Shown: positions 7,347 to 15,604 of the stretch, piece after piece
How positions within the stretch are numbered: the stretch's first letter is position 1
Layout of the letters: each line of letters starts with the position of its first letter
Assembly: GCF_946479715.1 (NCBI RefSeq)
Contig: NZ_CAMLHF010000043.1
Location: 1-31,319 of the forward strand
Length of the DNA: 31,319 nucleotides
Direction of reading: 5' to 3'
Source of the DNA: an uncultured Pedobacter sp.
GTDB taxonomy: Bacteria > Bacteroidota > Bacteroidia > Sphingobacteriales > Sphingobacteriaceae
The notes under the pieces: model-generated
Seen by the model: the letters and a program-made list of their open reading frames with translations, nothing else
Database searches by the model: none
What the model was told of the DNA's origin: nothing
Made by a program: the position numbers and the translations under genes

Positions 7347-8576
7347 ATGATTAAAAGTATAAATATACAGGATGCAAGGTTTCCGCTAGCTAAGGGTGCA
7401 GGCAGTGATGCCATCCATCGTGATCCCATATATTCTTATGCAGTAACCAACCTGGTTGATGACGGCGGTTTAGTGGGAACGGGTTTTGCATTTACACTTG
7501 GCGAGGGAAATGACCTTGTGTGCAAGGCTGCGCGGTTCTATGCAGATCAGCTAAAGGGAAGAGATATTGAAGAATTAATGTCTGATTTTGGAAACGTGTT
7601 TAATCAACTATCCAATGAGCAGCAGTTTCGTTGGCTTGGGCCACATAAGGGCATAGTGCATTTGGCTCTTGCCTCTGTCACCAATGCCTGTTATGATCTT
7701 TGGGCTAAAAAGAGAGCCGTGCCGCTTTGGAAATTGTTAAATGATTTATCACCACAGGAAATAGTAAATACGCTTGATCTGTCTTATTTGGAGGATGAGC
7801 TTACAGCCAGCCAGGCGTTACAATTATTAAAAGATAATGAGACCGGTAAAGAGGCTCGCAAGCGAATTATAGAACAAGGTTATCCCGGATATGACACTTC
7901 CATAGGCTGGTTTAACTATTCAGATGAGAAGGTTCGGGAGAACTGTAAGAAAGCGATCGCTGAAGGCTTTACAGCGATGAAACTGAAAGTGGGGAGCACA
8001 GAACCACAAAGAGATATCCGCAGATCGCACATTGTGCGTGAAGTAGCCGGAGATGATGTAAAAGTGATGCTGGATGCAAATCAGCAGTGGACATTACCGC
8101 AAGCACTAAAAATATGTAAAGAGCTGCAGGGCATGAATCCTTACTGGATAGAAGAGCCAACTCATCCGGATGATATACTTGCACATAAAACACTGGCGGA
8201 TGCTATTGCCCCAACCAAACTTGCATTAGGAGAGCATGTGCCAAACCGGATTATCTTTAAGAACTATTTGCAAACCGGATCTGCGGGTTTTATGCAGGTT
8301 GATGCAGTAAGGGTAGGCGGTGTAAGTGAATTTATAACCGTAAGTATGCTTTGTCGTAAATATGGCATACCAGTAGTGCCGCATGTAGGCGATATGGGGC
8401 AGCTTCATCAGCATTTGGTGTTATTTAATCACATTACTGTGGGGCACGAAGCATTGTTTCTGGAGCATATCCCTCATTTGCAAAAGCACTTTGTACATCC
8501 GGTAGTTATAGAAGGTGGAGTTTATAAAACGCCAATGGAACCTGGTAGTAGTTGCGATTTAAAACCTTTAAACTAA
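7347..8576 (+). CDS. fucD: L-fuconate dehydratase-like enolase-superfamily enzyme
   Basis: A 409-residue enzyme of the mandelate racemase/enolase superfamily. It should remove water from L-fuconate to give 2-keto-3-deoxy-L-fuconate in the cytoplasm. The catalytic set is complete: KLK with K212 and K214, metal ligands D243 (MLDANQQW), E269 (WIEEPTHPDD) and E296 (LGEHV), H346 (VPHVGDMGQ) and E373 (FLEHIPH). The WIEEPTHPDD and GEHVPNR stretches and the length are close to characterised fuconate dehydratases. A related acid-sugar substrate cannot be excluded. It is the first gene of a four-gene plus-strand unit (symporter, mutarotase-like lipoprotein, dehydrogenase), which supports fucose use. 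No clear TAnnTTTG promoter is visible; TAATTTAG just before the ATG is a one-mismatch candidate. Confidence 0.82.
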   Translation: MIKSINIQDARFPLAKGAGSDAIHRDPIYSYAVTNLVDDGGLVGTGFAFTLGEGNDLVCKAARFYADQLKGRDIEELMSDFGNVFNQLSNEQQFRWLGPHKGIVHLALASVTNACYDLWAKKRAVPLWKLLNDLSPQEIVNTLDLSYLEDELTASQALQLLKDNETGKEARKRIIEQGYPGYDTSIGWFNYSDEKVRENCKKAIAEGFTAMKLKVGSTEPQRDIRRSHIVREVAGDDVKVMLDANQQWTLPQALKICKELQGMNPYWIEEPTHPDDILAHKTLADAIAPTKLALGEHVPNRIIFKNYLQTGSAGFMQVDAVRVGGVSEFITVSMLCRKYGIPVVPHVGDMGQLHQHLVLFNHITVGHEALFLEHIPHLQKHFVHPVVIEGGVYKTPMEPGSSCDLKPLN

Positions 8577-8596
8577 ACCAGAGAAAAATATAAGCA

Positions 8597-10240
8597 ATGT
8601 TAAAATCACTAGACTTAAGTATTAGTATCCTGTATATACTCGGTATTTTGGCCATAGGCTTATGGGCGGGGATCAGTCACCGCCGTAAAAGTAAAGCGAA
8701 TGCTGCCGGAGAGTATTTTCTGGCTGGTAAAACTTTAAAGTGGCCAGCAATAGGGCTGGCTCTATTTGCCACAAATATTTCTACAGTCCATTTGGTTAGC
8801 CTGGCACAAAGCGGCTTTGACAGTGGTTTGCTTAATGGTAATTTTGAATGGATGGCCGCGTTTACACTTATCCTGTTGTCGCTGTTTTTTGTTCCATTTT
8901 ACATTAAGTCGGGCGTTGCTACACTACCCGATTTTCTGGAAAAACGCTACGACCGTTCCAGTCGCGACTGGCTAGCTGTCATTTCAGTAGTATCTGCAAT
9001 AATTATCCATATTGCATTCTCCATGCTGGCAGGCGGTATCGTATTAAAAACCCTGTTTGGACTTAACATGTACGTAAGCGTGATTGTAATTTGTATAATT
9101 ACAGCTATTTATACCATTATAGGCGGGCTGAAAGCCGTAGTTGTAACGGAATCTATCCAAACGGTTGTTTTGCTAACAGGGGCCTTTATTATCAGTTACG
9201 CTGCCTTTAATAAAATGGGCGGATGGGAGCCAATGACCGATGTATTAAAAAACAAAGGCGAGATGGATAAGCTTTCGATGCTGCGCCCGCATGGCGATAG
9301 CAGCGGTATGCCCTGGTATACGGTGTTTTTAGGTTATCCTATTTTGGGTATTTGGTACTGGTGCGCAGACCAGACCATTGTGCAGCGCGTGCTTGGTGCT
9401 AAAGATGAAAATCATGCAAGAGTAGGCCCTTTATTTTGTGGATTTATAAAAATTTTACCTGTTTTTATTTTCGTGCTGCCAGGTTTGTTTGCTTATACCT
9501 TAGTGCAGACAGGACATTTAGATGTAACTAGTTTAGGTCTTGATGATAAGGGGAATGTAAATTCAAAGGGCATTTATACCCTGATGATCACTCAACTACT
9601 CCCTTCGGGATTGATTGGTGTTTTAGTAGCAGCCCTTTTATCGGGCTTAATGAGTCAGGTTTCAGGAGCATTAAATTCCATTTCAACAATGGTGAGTTAC
9701 GATATGTACCAACGTTATCGTCCCGAGGCATCAGATAAACAATTGATCAGGATAGGGAAAATAGCAGCTGGTATTGCCCTTGTATTTTCATTAGGGTTGT
9801 TGCCTTTATTAAATAGGTACGAAAGCATATTTAGTGGCATCAATGATATTATAGCTCACATTGCACCACCAATAACCTGCGTGTTTTTGCTGGGTGTATT
9901 TTGGAGAGGGGCATCTGCCCAATCTGCGAAATTAACCTTATGGATCGGTTCTGTTCTGGGGGTAGTGGTATTTGCTATCAATAAGATATTTCCTGAAACC
10001 CTAATTGGCCATATACCATTTATGATGATGGCGTTTTACCTTTTTTGCACCTGTGTGGTTATTCAGGTAAGCTTCTCTTGTATCTATCCTGTGCAACATA
10101 CCGAAGAGAGCGCACAGCTTTATTGGAAATCGCCCTGGGAGCCTTTGCAGGGGACTGCCTGGAAGGGATTAGGAAATTACAAAGTGTTGTCGGGTTTGCT
10201 CTTGTTGGTGACAGGTGTATTGTACTATATATTCAGATAA
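8597..10240 (+). CDS. Sodium:solute symporter (SSS family), probable sugar importer
   Basis: A 547-residue inner-membrane protein with about 13-14 hydrophobic segments. It has the SSS/SGLT features: EYFLAGKTLKWPAIGLALFA near the N-terminus, GGLKAVVVTESIQTVVLLTG at about residues 174-193, and WYWCADQTIVQRVLGAK before a long helix, as in SGLT-like sugar transporters. It should take up its substrate with sodium. It starts 20 bp after the dehydratase gene and ends 1 bp before the mutarotase-like gene, so it is part of the same operon. L-fucose is the likely cargo from context; many fucose clusters use the MFS permease FucP, so an SSS carrier here would be a replacement. Confidence 0.85.
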   Translation: MLKSLDLSISILYILGILAIGLWAGISHRRKSKANAAGEYFLAGKTLKWPAIGLALFATNISTVHLVSLAQSGFDSGLLNGNFEWMAAFTLILLSLFFVPFYIKSGVATLPDFLEKRYDRSSRDWLAVISVVSAIIIHIAFSMLAGGIVLKTLFGLNMYVSVIVICIITAIYTIIGGLKAVVVTESIQTVVLLTGAFIISYAAFNKMGGWEPMTDVLKNKGEMDKLSMLRPHGDSSGMPWYTVFLGYPILGIWYWCADQTIVQRVLGAKDENHARVGPLFCGFIKILPVFIFVLPGLFAYTLVQTGHLDVTSLGLDDKGNVNSKGIYTLMITQLLPSGLIGVLVAALLSGLMSQVSGALNSISTMVSYDMYQRYRPEASDKQLIRIGKIAAGIALVFSLGLLPLLNRYESIFSGINDIIAHIAPPITCVFLLGVFWRGASAQSAKLTLWIGSVLGVVVFAINKIFPETLIGHIPFMMMAFYLFCTCVVIQVSFSCIYPVQHTEESAQLYWKSPWEPLQGTAWKGLGNYKVLSGLLLLVTGVLYYIFR

Positions 10241-10241
10241 A

Positions 10242-10658
10242 ATGAAAAAATGTATTCTCATTGTGTTTATTGCCGGCCTTTTTCTGACCGGTTGTAAAGA
10301 AGAAACCAAACAGGTTGATGTTAAGCGATTTGGTTCTGTAACAGGATTAAAGCCCGAAAAGCTAGATTACTACAAGCAATTACATGCTAATGCCTGGCCA
10401 TCCGTTTTAAAAAAAATAAAAGAATGTAACATCAGGAATTATTCGATCTATCTGCAGAAGATAGGTGATGCCTATTATTTGTTCAGCTATTTTGAATATA
10501 CAGGTGCCAATTTTGATGCTGATATGAAGAAGATGGCTGATGATCCGGAAACCCAGCGATGGTGGAAAGAAACCGACCCTTGCCAGCAACCCTTACCTCA
10601 GGCAGCTGCTAAAAAGCAAATATGGACAGATATGGAACAGGTTTTCCATACAGATTAA
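10242..10658 (+). CDS. RhaM-family sugar mutarotase with lipoprotein signal
   Basis: A 138-residue protein from the ATG at 10242, which follows the symporter stop codon by 1 bp. An earlier TTG in the same frame would put extra residues before the signal peptide and is unlikely. Residues 1-18 are a lipoprotein signal ending LTGC. The rest matches the L-rhamnose mutarotase family (COG3254): YYKQLHANAWP keeps the catalytic His, NYSIYL the key Tyr, and QRWW the paired Trp. These enzymes interconvert alpha and beta forms of L-rhamnose or L-fucose. Family members are normally cytoplasmic and about 105 residues, so the secreted, lipid-anchored form is unusual. It could prepare the right anomer for the symporter (inference). 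Confidence 0.8.
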   Translation: MKKCILIVFIAGLFLTGCKEETKQVDVKRFGSVTGLKPEKLDYYKQLHANAWPSVLKKIKECNIRNYSIYLQKIGDAYYLFSYFEYTGANFDADMKKMADDPETQRWWKETDPCQQPLPQAAAKKQIWTDMEQVFHTD

Positions 10659-10680
10659 GATTTATAGAAAAATATTGAAT

Positions 10681-11451
10681 ATGCAATTATTATCCGGTAA
10701 AGTTATTTTCCTCACGGGAGGTTCAGCAGGGATTGGTTTTGAGTGTGCAAAAGCATATGCTGAAGCTGGTGCAAATGTGGTTGTTGCGGCATCTTCGCCT
10801 CAACCTGTTGAAGAAGCTGTAAAGCAATTAGGGTCCCGGCATCTTGGTATTGTATGCGATGTATCTAAAGCTGGTGATGTTGAAAGAGCAATTGCAGAGG
10901 CAATAGCTCTTTATGGGAAATTAGATGCAATCCACAATAATGCAGGTGTAGCCTCGCCGTCTAAACCTTTGCATGAGACCAGCGATGAGGAATGGGAAAA
11001 TTTGATGAATGTGAATTTGAAAAGTATACTCTATACAACACGACATGGATTTGAAGCATTAAAAGAATCTAAAGGATGTATTTTAAATACAAGCAGTCTT
11101 GTTGGAGAAATAGGTCAGGAAAACCATGCGGCTTACACTGCTACTAAAGGCGCAATGAATACGCTCACCAAATCGATGGCGCTGGATTATGCACAATACA
11201 AAATACGTGTAAATGCCGTGCTGCCTGCCGGAGTTTGGACCCCTATGTTGCGGCAGTGGAGTAAAGAGCAGCCAAATCCGGCATCTATAGAACAATATCT
11301 GGACGATATACATCCGTTAGGCTATTGCCCGGAGGGAGATGTAATTGCTGATGCCTGTGTTTTTTTGCTTTCGGAAAAGGCCAGGTTTATTACCGGAACT
11401 ATTTTGCCTGTTAGTGGCGGTGCTGAACTTGGATACAGGTCCGTAAGATAA
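10681..11451 (+). CDS. Short-chain dehydrogenase, probable L-fucose or keto-deoxy-fuconate dehydrogenase
   Basis: A 256-residue classical SDR from the ATG at 10681. A longer frame opens at 10540 but overlaps the previous gene and adds residues unlike the family. The NAD(P) site is TGGSAGIG (12-19), with NNAG at 86-89, the catalytic Ser near 139 in NTSSLVGEI, and Tyr/Lys near 152 and 156 in AAYTATKGA. The RVNAVLPAGVWTPMLRQW stretch resembles bacterial L-fucose dehydrogenases, but oxidation of 2-keto-3-deoxy-L-fuconate is equally consistent with the operon. It ends the four-gene unit. The lactonase and the final hydrolase or aldolase of the pathway are not in this window. Confidence 0.78.
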   Translation: MQLLSGKVIFLTGGSAGIGFECAKAYAEAGANVVVAASSPQPVEEAVKQLGSRHLGIVCDVSKAGDVERAIAEAIALYGKLDAIHNNAGVASPSKPLHETSDEEWENLMNVNLKSILYTTRHGFEALKESKGCILNTSSLVGEIGQENHAAYTATKGAMNTLTKSMALDYAQYKIRVNAVLPAGVWTPMLRQWSKEQPNPASIEQYLDDIHPLGYCPEGDVIADACVFLLSEKARFITGTILPVSGGAELGYRSVR

Positions 11452-11613
11452 AGCGGGACTAGGCTTTAATTGCACAATTGTAAAACGGTGTTTAAACAGT
11501 TTTTGATTGTATAATCATTGTATAAACCCTGTGTAAACATTGCATGAAAATTGCCTGGAATTTTTTGATAGTGGACGTTTGTTGTTATTATTCTAATAAT
11601 ATTTCTTCAACTG

Positions 11614-11644
11614 TTTGACAATTAAAGATATTACACTATCTTTG
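11614..11644 (+). promoter_or_regulatory. Promoter of the rplM-rpsI-rpsB-tsf operon
   Basis: TTTG (11614-11617), a 19-bp spacer, then TATCTTTG (11637-11644): both match the Bacteroidota consensus TTTG-N17-23-TAnnTTTG. It lies 56 bp before the rplM start. It is the best primary-sigma promoter in the window. Confidence 0.78.
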
Positions 11645-11648
11645 CAGT

Positions 11649-11663
11649 CCCTAAAATTTAGGG
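11649..11663 (+). other. Hairpin at the 5' end of the rplM transcript
   Basis: CCCTAA (11649-11654) pairs with TTAGGG (11658-11663) around AAT, about 5 nt after the -7 element, so it should form at the very start of the mRNA. It may protect the 5' end or be an r-protein binding site; neither is shown. The carB transcript has a hairpin in the same place. Confidence 0.45.
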
Positions 11664-11700
11664 GGAATAAATAATTGTTAAACAAATTAAATACAAGCAA

Positions 11701-12144
11701 GTGAATACGTTAAGTTACAAAACTGTCTCTGCCAATGCAAAAACTGTTAACAAACAGTGGGTTGTTGTTGACGCACAAGGCGAGATTTTGGGGCGCTTGT
11801 CATCGAAGATCGCAATGATCATCCGTGGTAAAAACAAGCCTGAGTATACCCCACACGTAGACTGCGGTGATAACGTTATCGTTATTAATGCAGACAAGGT
11901 TAAGTTGACCGGAAATAAATTTTCAGAGAAAATTTATACTTCTTACACCGGATACCCAGGTGGTCAGCGTTTCATTTCTCCAAAAGAGTTAATGGCTAAA
12001 CACCCAAAACGTGTTATCGAGAAAGCTGTTCGTGGTATGTTACCTAAAACTAAACTTGGTGCTAAATTATACACCAACTTATATGTTTACGCAGGTTCAG
12101 AGCATCCGCACGAGGCACAATCACCAAAAACCATTAAACTTTAA
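11701..12144 (+). CDS. rplM: Ribosomal protein L13
   Basis: A 147-residue protein of the large ribosomal subunit, full length for the family. It shows the L13 features KQWVVVDAQGEILGRLSSKIA, GDNVIVINADKVKLTGNK and RAVRGMLP-like VRGMLPKTKLG. The start is GTG at 11701, which gives the usual VNTLSYKT N-terminus; no SD sequence precedes it, which is common in Bacteroidota. It is the first gene of the operon with rpsI 10 bp downstream, as in most bacteria. Confidence 0.97.
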   Translation: MNTLSYKTVSANAKTVNKQWVVVDAQGEILGRLSSKIAMIIRGKNKPEYTPHVDCGDNVIVINADKVKLTGNKFSEKIYTSYTGYPGGQRFISPKELMAKHPKRVIEKAVRGMLPKTKLGAKLYTNLYVYAGSEHPHEAQSPKTIKL

Positions 12145-12154
12145 TTAAAAAGAA

Positions 12155-12541
12155 ATGTCAGTTACAAACACTTCAGGAAGAAGAAAAACAGCTGTTGCAC
12201 GTATCTATTTAAAAGAAGGCAACGGCACTATTACCGTAAATGGTAAAGACCATAAAGTATATTTCCCAACGTTACCATTACAATACATTGTTAACCAATC
12301 GTTCGAAGTTTCTGAACTAGTTGGTCAATATGATGTTACTGTAAACGTAGCTGGTGGAGGTGTTAAAGGTCAGGCAGAAGCAGTTCGTTTAGCTATCGCT
12401 AAAGCTATTGTTGAATTAGATGCTGAGAAAAAACCAGCATTACGTGCTAAAGGGTTAATGACCCGTGATATGCGTATGGTTGAACGTAAGAAACCAGGAC
12501 GTAAAAAAGCACGTAAGAAATTCCAATTCAGTAAACGTTAA
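12155..12541 (+). CDS. rpsI: Ribosomal protein S9
   Basis: A 128-residue small-subunit protein. It starts with TSGRRKTAVARIYLKEGNG and ends with the basic tail RKKFQFSKR that reaches the ribosomal P site. Length and both ends match the family. It lies between rplM and rpsB with short gaps (10 and 18 bp), so it is translated from the same mRNA. Confidence 0.97.
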   Translation: MSVTNTSGRRKTAVARIYLKEGNGTITVNGKDHKVYFPTLPLQYIVNQSFEVSELVGQYDVTVNVAGGGVKGQAEAVRLAIAKAIVELDAEKKPALRAKGLMTRDMRMVERKKPGRKKARKKFQFSKR

Positions 12542-12559
12542 TCTTAAGGAGACAAAACA

Positions 12560-13390
12560 ATGGCAAGAACTACATATCAAGACTTATTGGATGCAGGTGT
12601 ACACTTTGGTCACCTTACCCGTAAATGGAACCCAAAAATGGCGCCTTACATTTTCATGGAGCGCAATGGTATCCACATTATAGATTTAAATAAAACTTTA
12701 ACTAAAACTGAAGAAGCTGCTTCAGCAATCAAACAGATCGTTAAATCTGGTCGTAAGATTCTTTTCGTAGCTACTAAGAAACAAGCTAAAGAAATTGTTG
12801 CTGAGCAAGCAAAAAAAGTAAACATGCCTTTCGTAACTGAACGTTGGTTAGGTGGTATGTTAACTAACTTTGCTACCGTACGCAAGTCAATCAAAAAGAT
12901 GGTTACCATCGATAAAATGACTAAAGACGGTACTTATTCAATCCTTTCTAAAAAGGAGCGTTTAATGATTCAGCGTGAGCGTATCAAATTAGAAAGCTTA
13001 TTAGGTGGTATCGCGGATTTAAACCGTTTACCAGCTGCTATCTTTTTAATTGACGTTAAAAAAGAGCACATCGCTGTTAGCGAAGCGTTGAAATTAAACA
13101 TTCCAACTTTTGCAATGGTTGATACTAACTCTGATCCTTCAAACATCGATTTCCCAATCCCAGCGAATGATGATGCAACTAAATCTATCTCTTTAATTAC
13201 TGATGTTATCATCAAAGCAATTGAAGAAGGTTTAGATGAGCGCAAACGTGAAAAAGACGAGGAAACTGAAAAAGAAGCCGTAGCTGCTAAAGCTGCTGCT
13301 GATGCTCCTGAAGCTGCTGCTCCTGGTGCAAGAAGAAAAAAAGTAAGTAGCGAAGCTGAAACCGAAGAAGGTACAAGCGAAGAAGCTTAA
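12560..13390 (+). CDS. rpsB: Ribosomal protein S2
   Basis: A 276-residue small-subunit protein. The family core is clear: LLDAGVHFGHLTRKWNPKM, FVATKKQAKEIV, RWLGGMLTNFATVRKSI and FAMVDTNSDP. After about residue 225 there is a long tail rich in Ala and Glu, longer than in E. coli S2 and typical of some Bacteroidota. An AAGGAG sequence lies upstream of the ATG, one of the few clear Shine-Dalgarno sites in the window. tsf follows after 100 bp containing a stem-loop, so the ratio of S2 to EF-Ts may be set there. Confidence 0.97.
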   Translation: MARTTYQDLLDAGVHFGHLTRKWNPKMAPYIFMERNGIHIIDLNKTLTKTEEAASAIKQIVKSGRKILFVATKKQAKEIVAEQAKKVNMPFVTERWLGGMLTNFATVRKSIKKMVTIDKMTKDGTYSILSKKERLMIQRERIKLESLLGGIADLNRLPAAIFLIDVKKEHIAVSEALKLNIPTFAMVDTNSDPSNIDFPIPANDDATKSISLITDVIIKAIEEGLDERKREKDEETEKEAVAAKAAADAPEAAAPGARRKKVSSEAETEEGTSEEA

Positions 13391-13404
13391 TTAATAATAT
13401 AATT

Positions 13405-13465
13405 TGGGTTGTATGCTGTGCGTTGGAGGTTTACTTACAACAATCACGTACAACCCATAATTTTT
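13405..13465 (+). other. Stem-loop in the rpsB-tsf gap, possible attenuator
   Basis: TGGGTTGTA (13405-13413) pairs perfectly with TACAACCCA (13449-13457) across a 35-nt loop, and the right arm is followed by TAATTTTT. It could be a weak, partly read-through terminator or a protein-binding site that tunes tsf. The loop is long, so it may be weaker than a classic terminator. Confidence 0.45.
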
Positions 13466-13490
13466 GATAATAACTTAAAAAGGAAATAAA

Positions 13491-14330
13491 ATGTCTACAG
13501 TACAAATTTCTGCAGCAGATGTAAACAAATTGCGCCAACAAACCGGTGCTGGTATGATGGACTGCAAAAAAGCATTAATCGAAGCTAACGGTGATTTCGA
13601 AGCTGCGGTTGATTACTTACGTAAAAAAGGTGCTAAAGTAGCAGCTTCACGTCAGGATCGTGATTCTAACGAAGGAGTTGTTATTGCTAAAGCTACAGCT
13701 GATGGCAAACGTGGTGTTGTTGTTGAATTAAACTGCGAAACTGACTTTGTTGCTAAAAATGCTGATTTCGTTGCTTTAGCTAACAAATTTACTGATTTAG
13801 CTATCGACAAAAACCCAGCTTCATTAGAAGAGCTTTTATCTTTAGAAGTTGATGGTCAGAAAGTTTCTGATATCATTATCGAAAACACTGGTAAAATCGG
13901 TGAGAAAATCGGTATTTCTAAATTCGAAACAGTATCAGGCGAGAAAGTTGTTCCTTACATCCACGGTAACTACCGTTTAGGTGTTTTGGTTGCTTTAAAC
14001 CAAGCTGTTGCTGGTGTTGACGAAGCTGGTAAAGATGTTGCAATGCAAATTGCTGCAATGAACCCGGTTGCTTTAGATAAAGCTGATGTTGATGCTACTA
14101 CTATCGAGCGTGAAACTGAAATCGCTAAAGAACAAATCCGTGCTGAAGGTAAACCTGAAGAAATGGTAGAAAAAATTGCTGCTGGTAAATTGAATAAATT
14201 CTACAAAGACAGTACTTTATTGAACCAGGAATTTGTTAAAGATTCATCTAAAGATGTTCGTAAATTCTTAAATGATACAGCTAACGGTTTAACTGTTACT
14301 GCATTTAAACGTGTACAATTAGGAGCTTAA
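13491..14330 (+). CDS. tsf: Elongation factor Ts
   Basis: A 279-residue guanine-nucleotide exchange factor for EF-Tu. The N-terminal UBA-like domain reads VNKLRQQTGAGMMDCKKAL, followed by the EF-Tu contact VVVELNCETDFVAKNADF and the C-terminal LLNQEFVKDSSKDVRKFL. The length matches the family. An AAGGA sequence precedes the ATG. It is the last gene of the ribosomal protein operon, closed by the terminator at 14352. Confidence 0.97.
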   Translation: MSTVQISAADVNKLRQQTGAGMMDCKKALIEANGDFEAAVDYLRKKGAKVAASRQDRDSNEGVVIAKATADGKRGVVVELNCETDFVAKNADFVALANKFTDLAIDKNPASLEELLSLEVDGQKVSDIIIENTGKIGEKIGISKFETVSGEKVVPYIHGNYRLGVLVALNQAVAGVDEAGKDVAMQIAAMNPVALDKADVDATTIERETEIAKEQIRAEGKPEEMVEKIAAGKLNKFYKDSTLLNQEFVKDSSKDVRKFLNDTANGLTVTAFKRVQLGA

Positions 14331-14351
14331 TCGCTTTTAGTTTGATATAAG

Positions 14352-14383
14352 AAAGGTTCCTTGTTTTCAAGGGACCTTTTTTT
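14352..14383 (+). terminator. Rho-independent terminator after tsf
   Basis: AAAGGTTCCTTG and CAAGGGACCTTT form a 12-bp stem (one G-T pair) with a TTTT loop, followed by a T-run. It lies 21 bp after the tsf stop codon. Confidence 0.9.
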
Positions 14384-14433
14384 GTGCCATAAACATTTAA
14401 TATTACCTTTTTATAATCTAAAAAAGTTTTGTC

Positions 14434-14441
14434 TAAGTTTG
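14434..14441 (+). promoter_or_regulatory. Possible -7 element for nagA
   Basis: TAAGTTTG matches TAnnTTTG and sits 18 bp before the nagA ATG, between the tsf terminator and the gene. No good -33 TTG is present at the right distance, so support is partial. Confidence 0.4.
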
Positions 14442-14459
14442 GGGCATAATTGTATTTGT

Positions 14460-15581
14460 ATGTTAGCTATTAAAAATTGTAAGTTCTTTGCGAATGGACA
14501 GCAAGTTGCAGGTCAGAATATTTTAATTGAGGGGCCTGAGATCATAAAAATCAGCACCGAAGAGATTCCAGTTGGATATGAAGTTGTAGATGCCAATGGA
14601 AGCTATCTAAGTCCTGGTTTTATTGACCTTCAGATTTATGGTAGCGGAAAGGATCTTTTTTCTGCTTATCCAACAGCAGATACCCTAAGACAAATGGATT
14701 TGGATTTGCTAAGTAAAGGAACCACAAGTTTTTTAGCCTGTGTAGCCACAAATACTCCAGAGGTTGTTCATGAGTCCATCGCTGCTGCAAAAGCTTATCG
14801 TAGCGAAGCAAGAGGTTTTCTGGGCCTGCATTTGGAAGGGCCTTACATCAACGCAAAACGCAGAGGTGCCCATATTGAGAAATACATTTGTAAAGCGACC
14901 CTTGATGAGGTAAAAACATTACTTGAATACGCAGATGGTACGGTGAAAATGATGACTATAGCGGCTGAACTTCAGGATGATGAGGTGATAAGTTACCTGC
15001 TCGATAACGACATTGTATTATCACTAGGCCACAGTAATGCCAATTTTGAGCAAGCTACCGCAGCCTACGATATGGGCTTTAAAACGACAACACATTTGTT
15101 TAATGCGATGCCTTCTATACACCATAGATCGCCGAATTTGCCTGCGGCAGTATTTAGTCACCCTACAGCAATGGCAAGCATTATTGCAGATGGGAATCAT
15201 GTTGACTTTGAAATTGTAAAAATGAGCTACAAGCTGCTCAAAGAAAGAATGTTTTTGATAACTGATGCGGTTACTTCATGCAATATCGGCCCTTATCAGC
15301 ATCAGCTTTCAGGTGAGAAATTCATTACTCCAGATGGAACTTTATCTGGATCTAACATAACAATGTTACAAGCCGTACAAAACTGTGTAACGTATTGTGA
15401 TATTCCATTGGCAGAAGCCTTGAATTTAGCTACGCTAAACCCGGCAAGGCTTATGAAGTTGGACACTGAAATGGGGAATTTAAAGGTTGGAAATAAGGCC
15501 AATTTGGTCTTGCTTTCGGAAAAATTAGACCTGTTAAAAATTTTTGCAGAGGGAGTTGAACATTTGAGCCTTATTAATTAA
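14460..15581 (+). CDS. nagA: N-acetylglucosamine-6-phosphate deacetylase
   Basis: A 373-residue amidohydrolase from the ATG at 14460. A longer frame reaches back to 14361 but would begin inside the tsf terminator. It removes acetate from GlcNAc-6-phosphate, for amino-sugar use or cell-wall recycling. Motifs are HLEGPYI (metal Glu), SLGHSNA and THLFNAM (metal His residues) and LITDAV (catalytic Asp). The first metal motif of the superfamily, HxH, is replaced by DLQIYG after PGFI, as in E. coli NagA, which also lacks HxH and uses one metal. It sits alone between tsf and pyrH with no nagB nearby. Confidence 0.9.
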   Translation: MLAIKNCKFFANGQQVAGQNILIEGPEIIKISTEEIPVGYEVVDANGSYLSPGFIDLQIYGSGKDLFSAYPTADTLRQMDLDLLSKGTTSFLACVATNTPEVVHESIAAAKAYRSEARGFLGLHLEGPYINAKRRGAHIEKYICKATLDEVKTLLEYADGTVKMMTIAAELQDDEVISYLLDNDIVLSLGHSNANFEQATAAYDMGFKTTTHLFNAMPSIHHRSPNLPAAVFSHPTAMASIIADGNHVDFEIVKMSYKLLKERMFLITDAVTSCNIGPYQHQLSGEKFITPDGTLSGSNITMLQAVQNCVTYCDIPLAEALNLATLNPARLMKLDTEMGNLKVGNKANLVLLSEKLDLLKIFAEGVEHLSLIN

Positions 15582-15604
15582 AACAAATAGTTATTTTTGG
15601 AGTC

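Noticed and set aside
10540..10680. N-terminal extension of the SDR gene
   Set aside because: It overlaps the mutarotase-like gene by more than 100 bp, and the family starts with the strand at MQLLSGKVIFLTGG, which follows the ATG at 10681.
11452..11613. Possible terminator or palindrome TGTTTAAACA after the SDR gene
   Set aside because: The flanking stem is only AAAAC/GTTTT with poor pairing, too weak to call.
12465..12683. 72-codon plus-strand frame across rpsI and rpsB
   Set aside because: It is out of frame with two certain ribosomal protein genes and has no protein-like features.
14361..14459. N-terminal extension of nagA from an upstream start
   Set aside because: It would begin inside the tsf terminator hairpin, and the added residues do not look like NagA; the ATG at 14460 gives the normal N-terminus.
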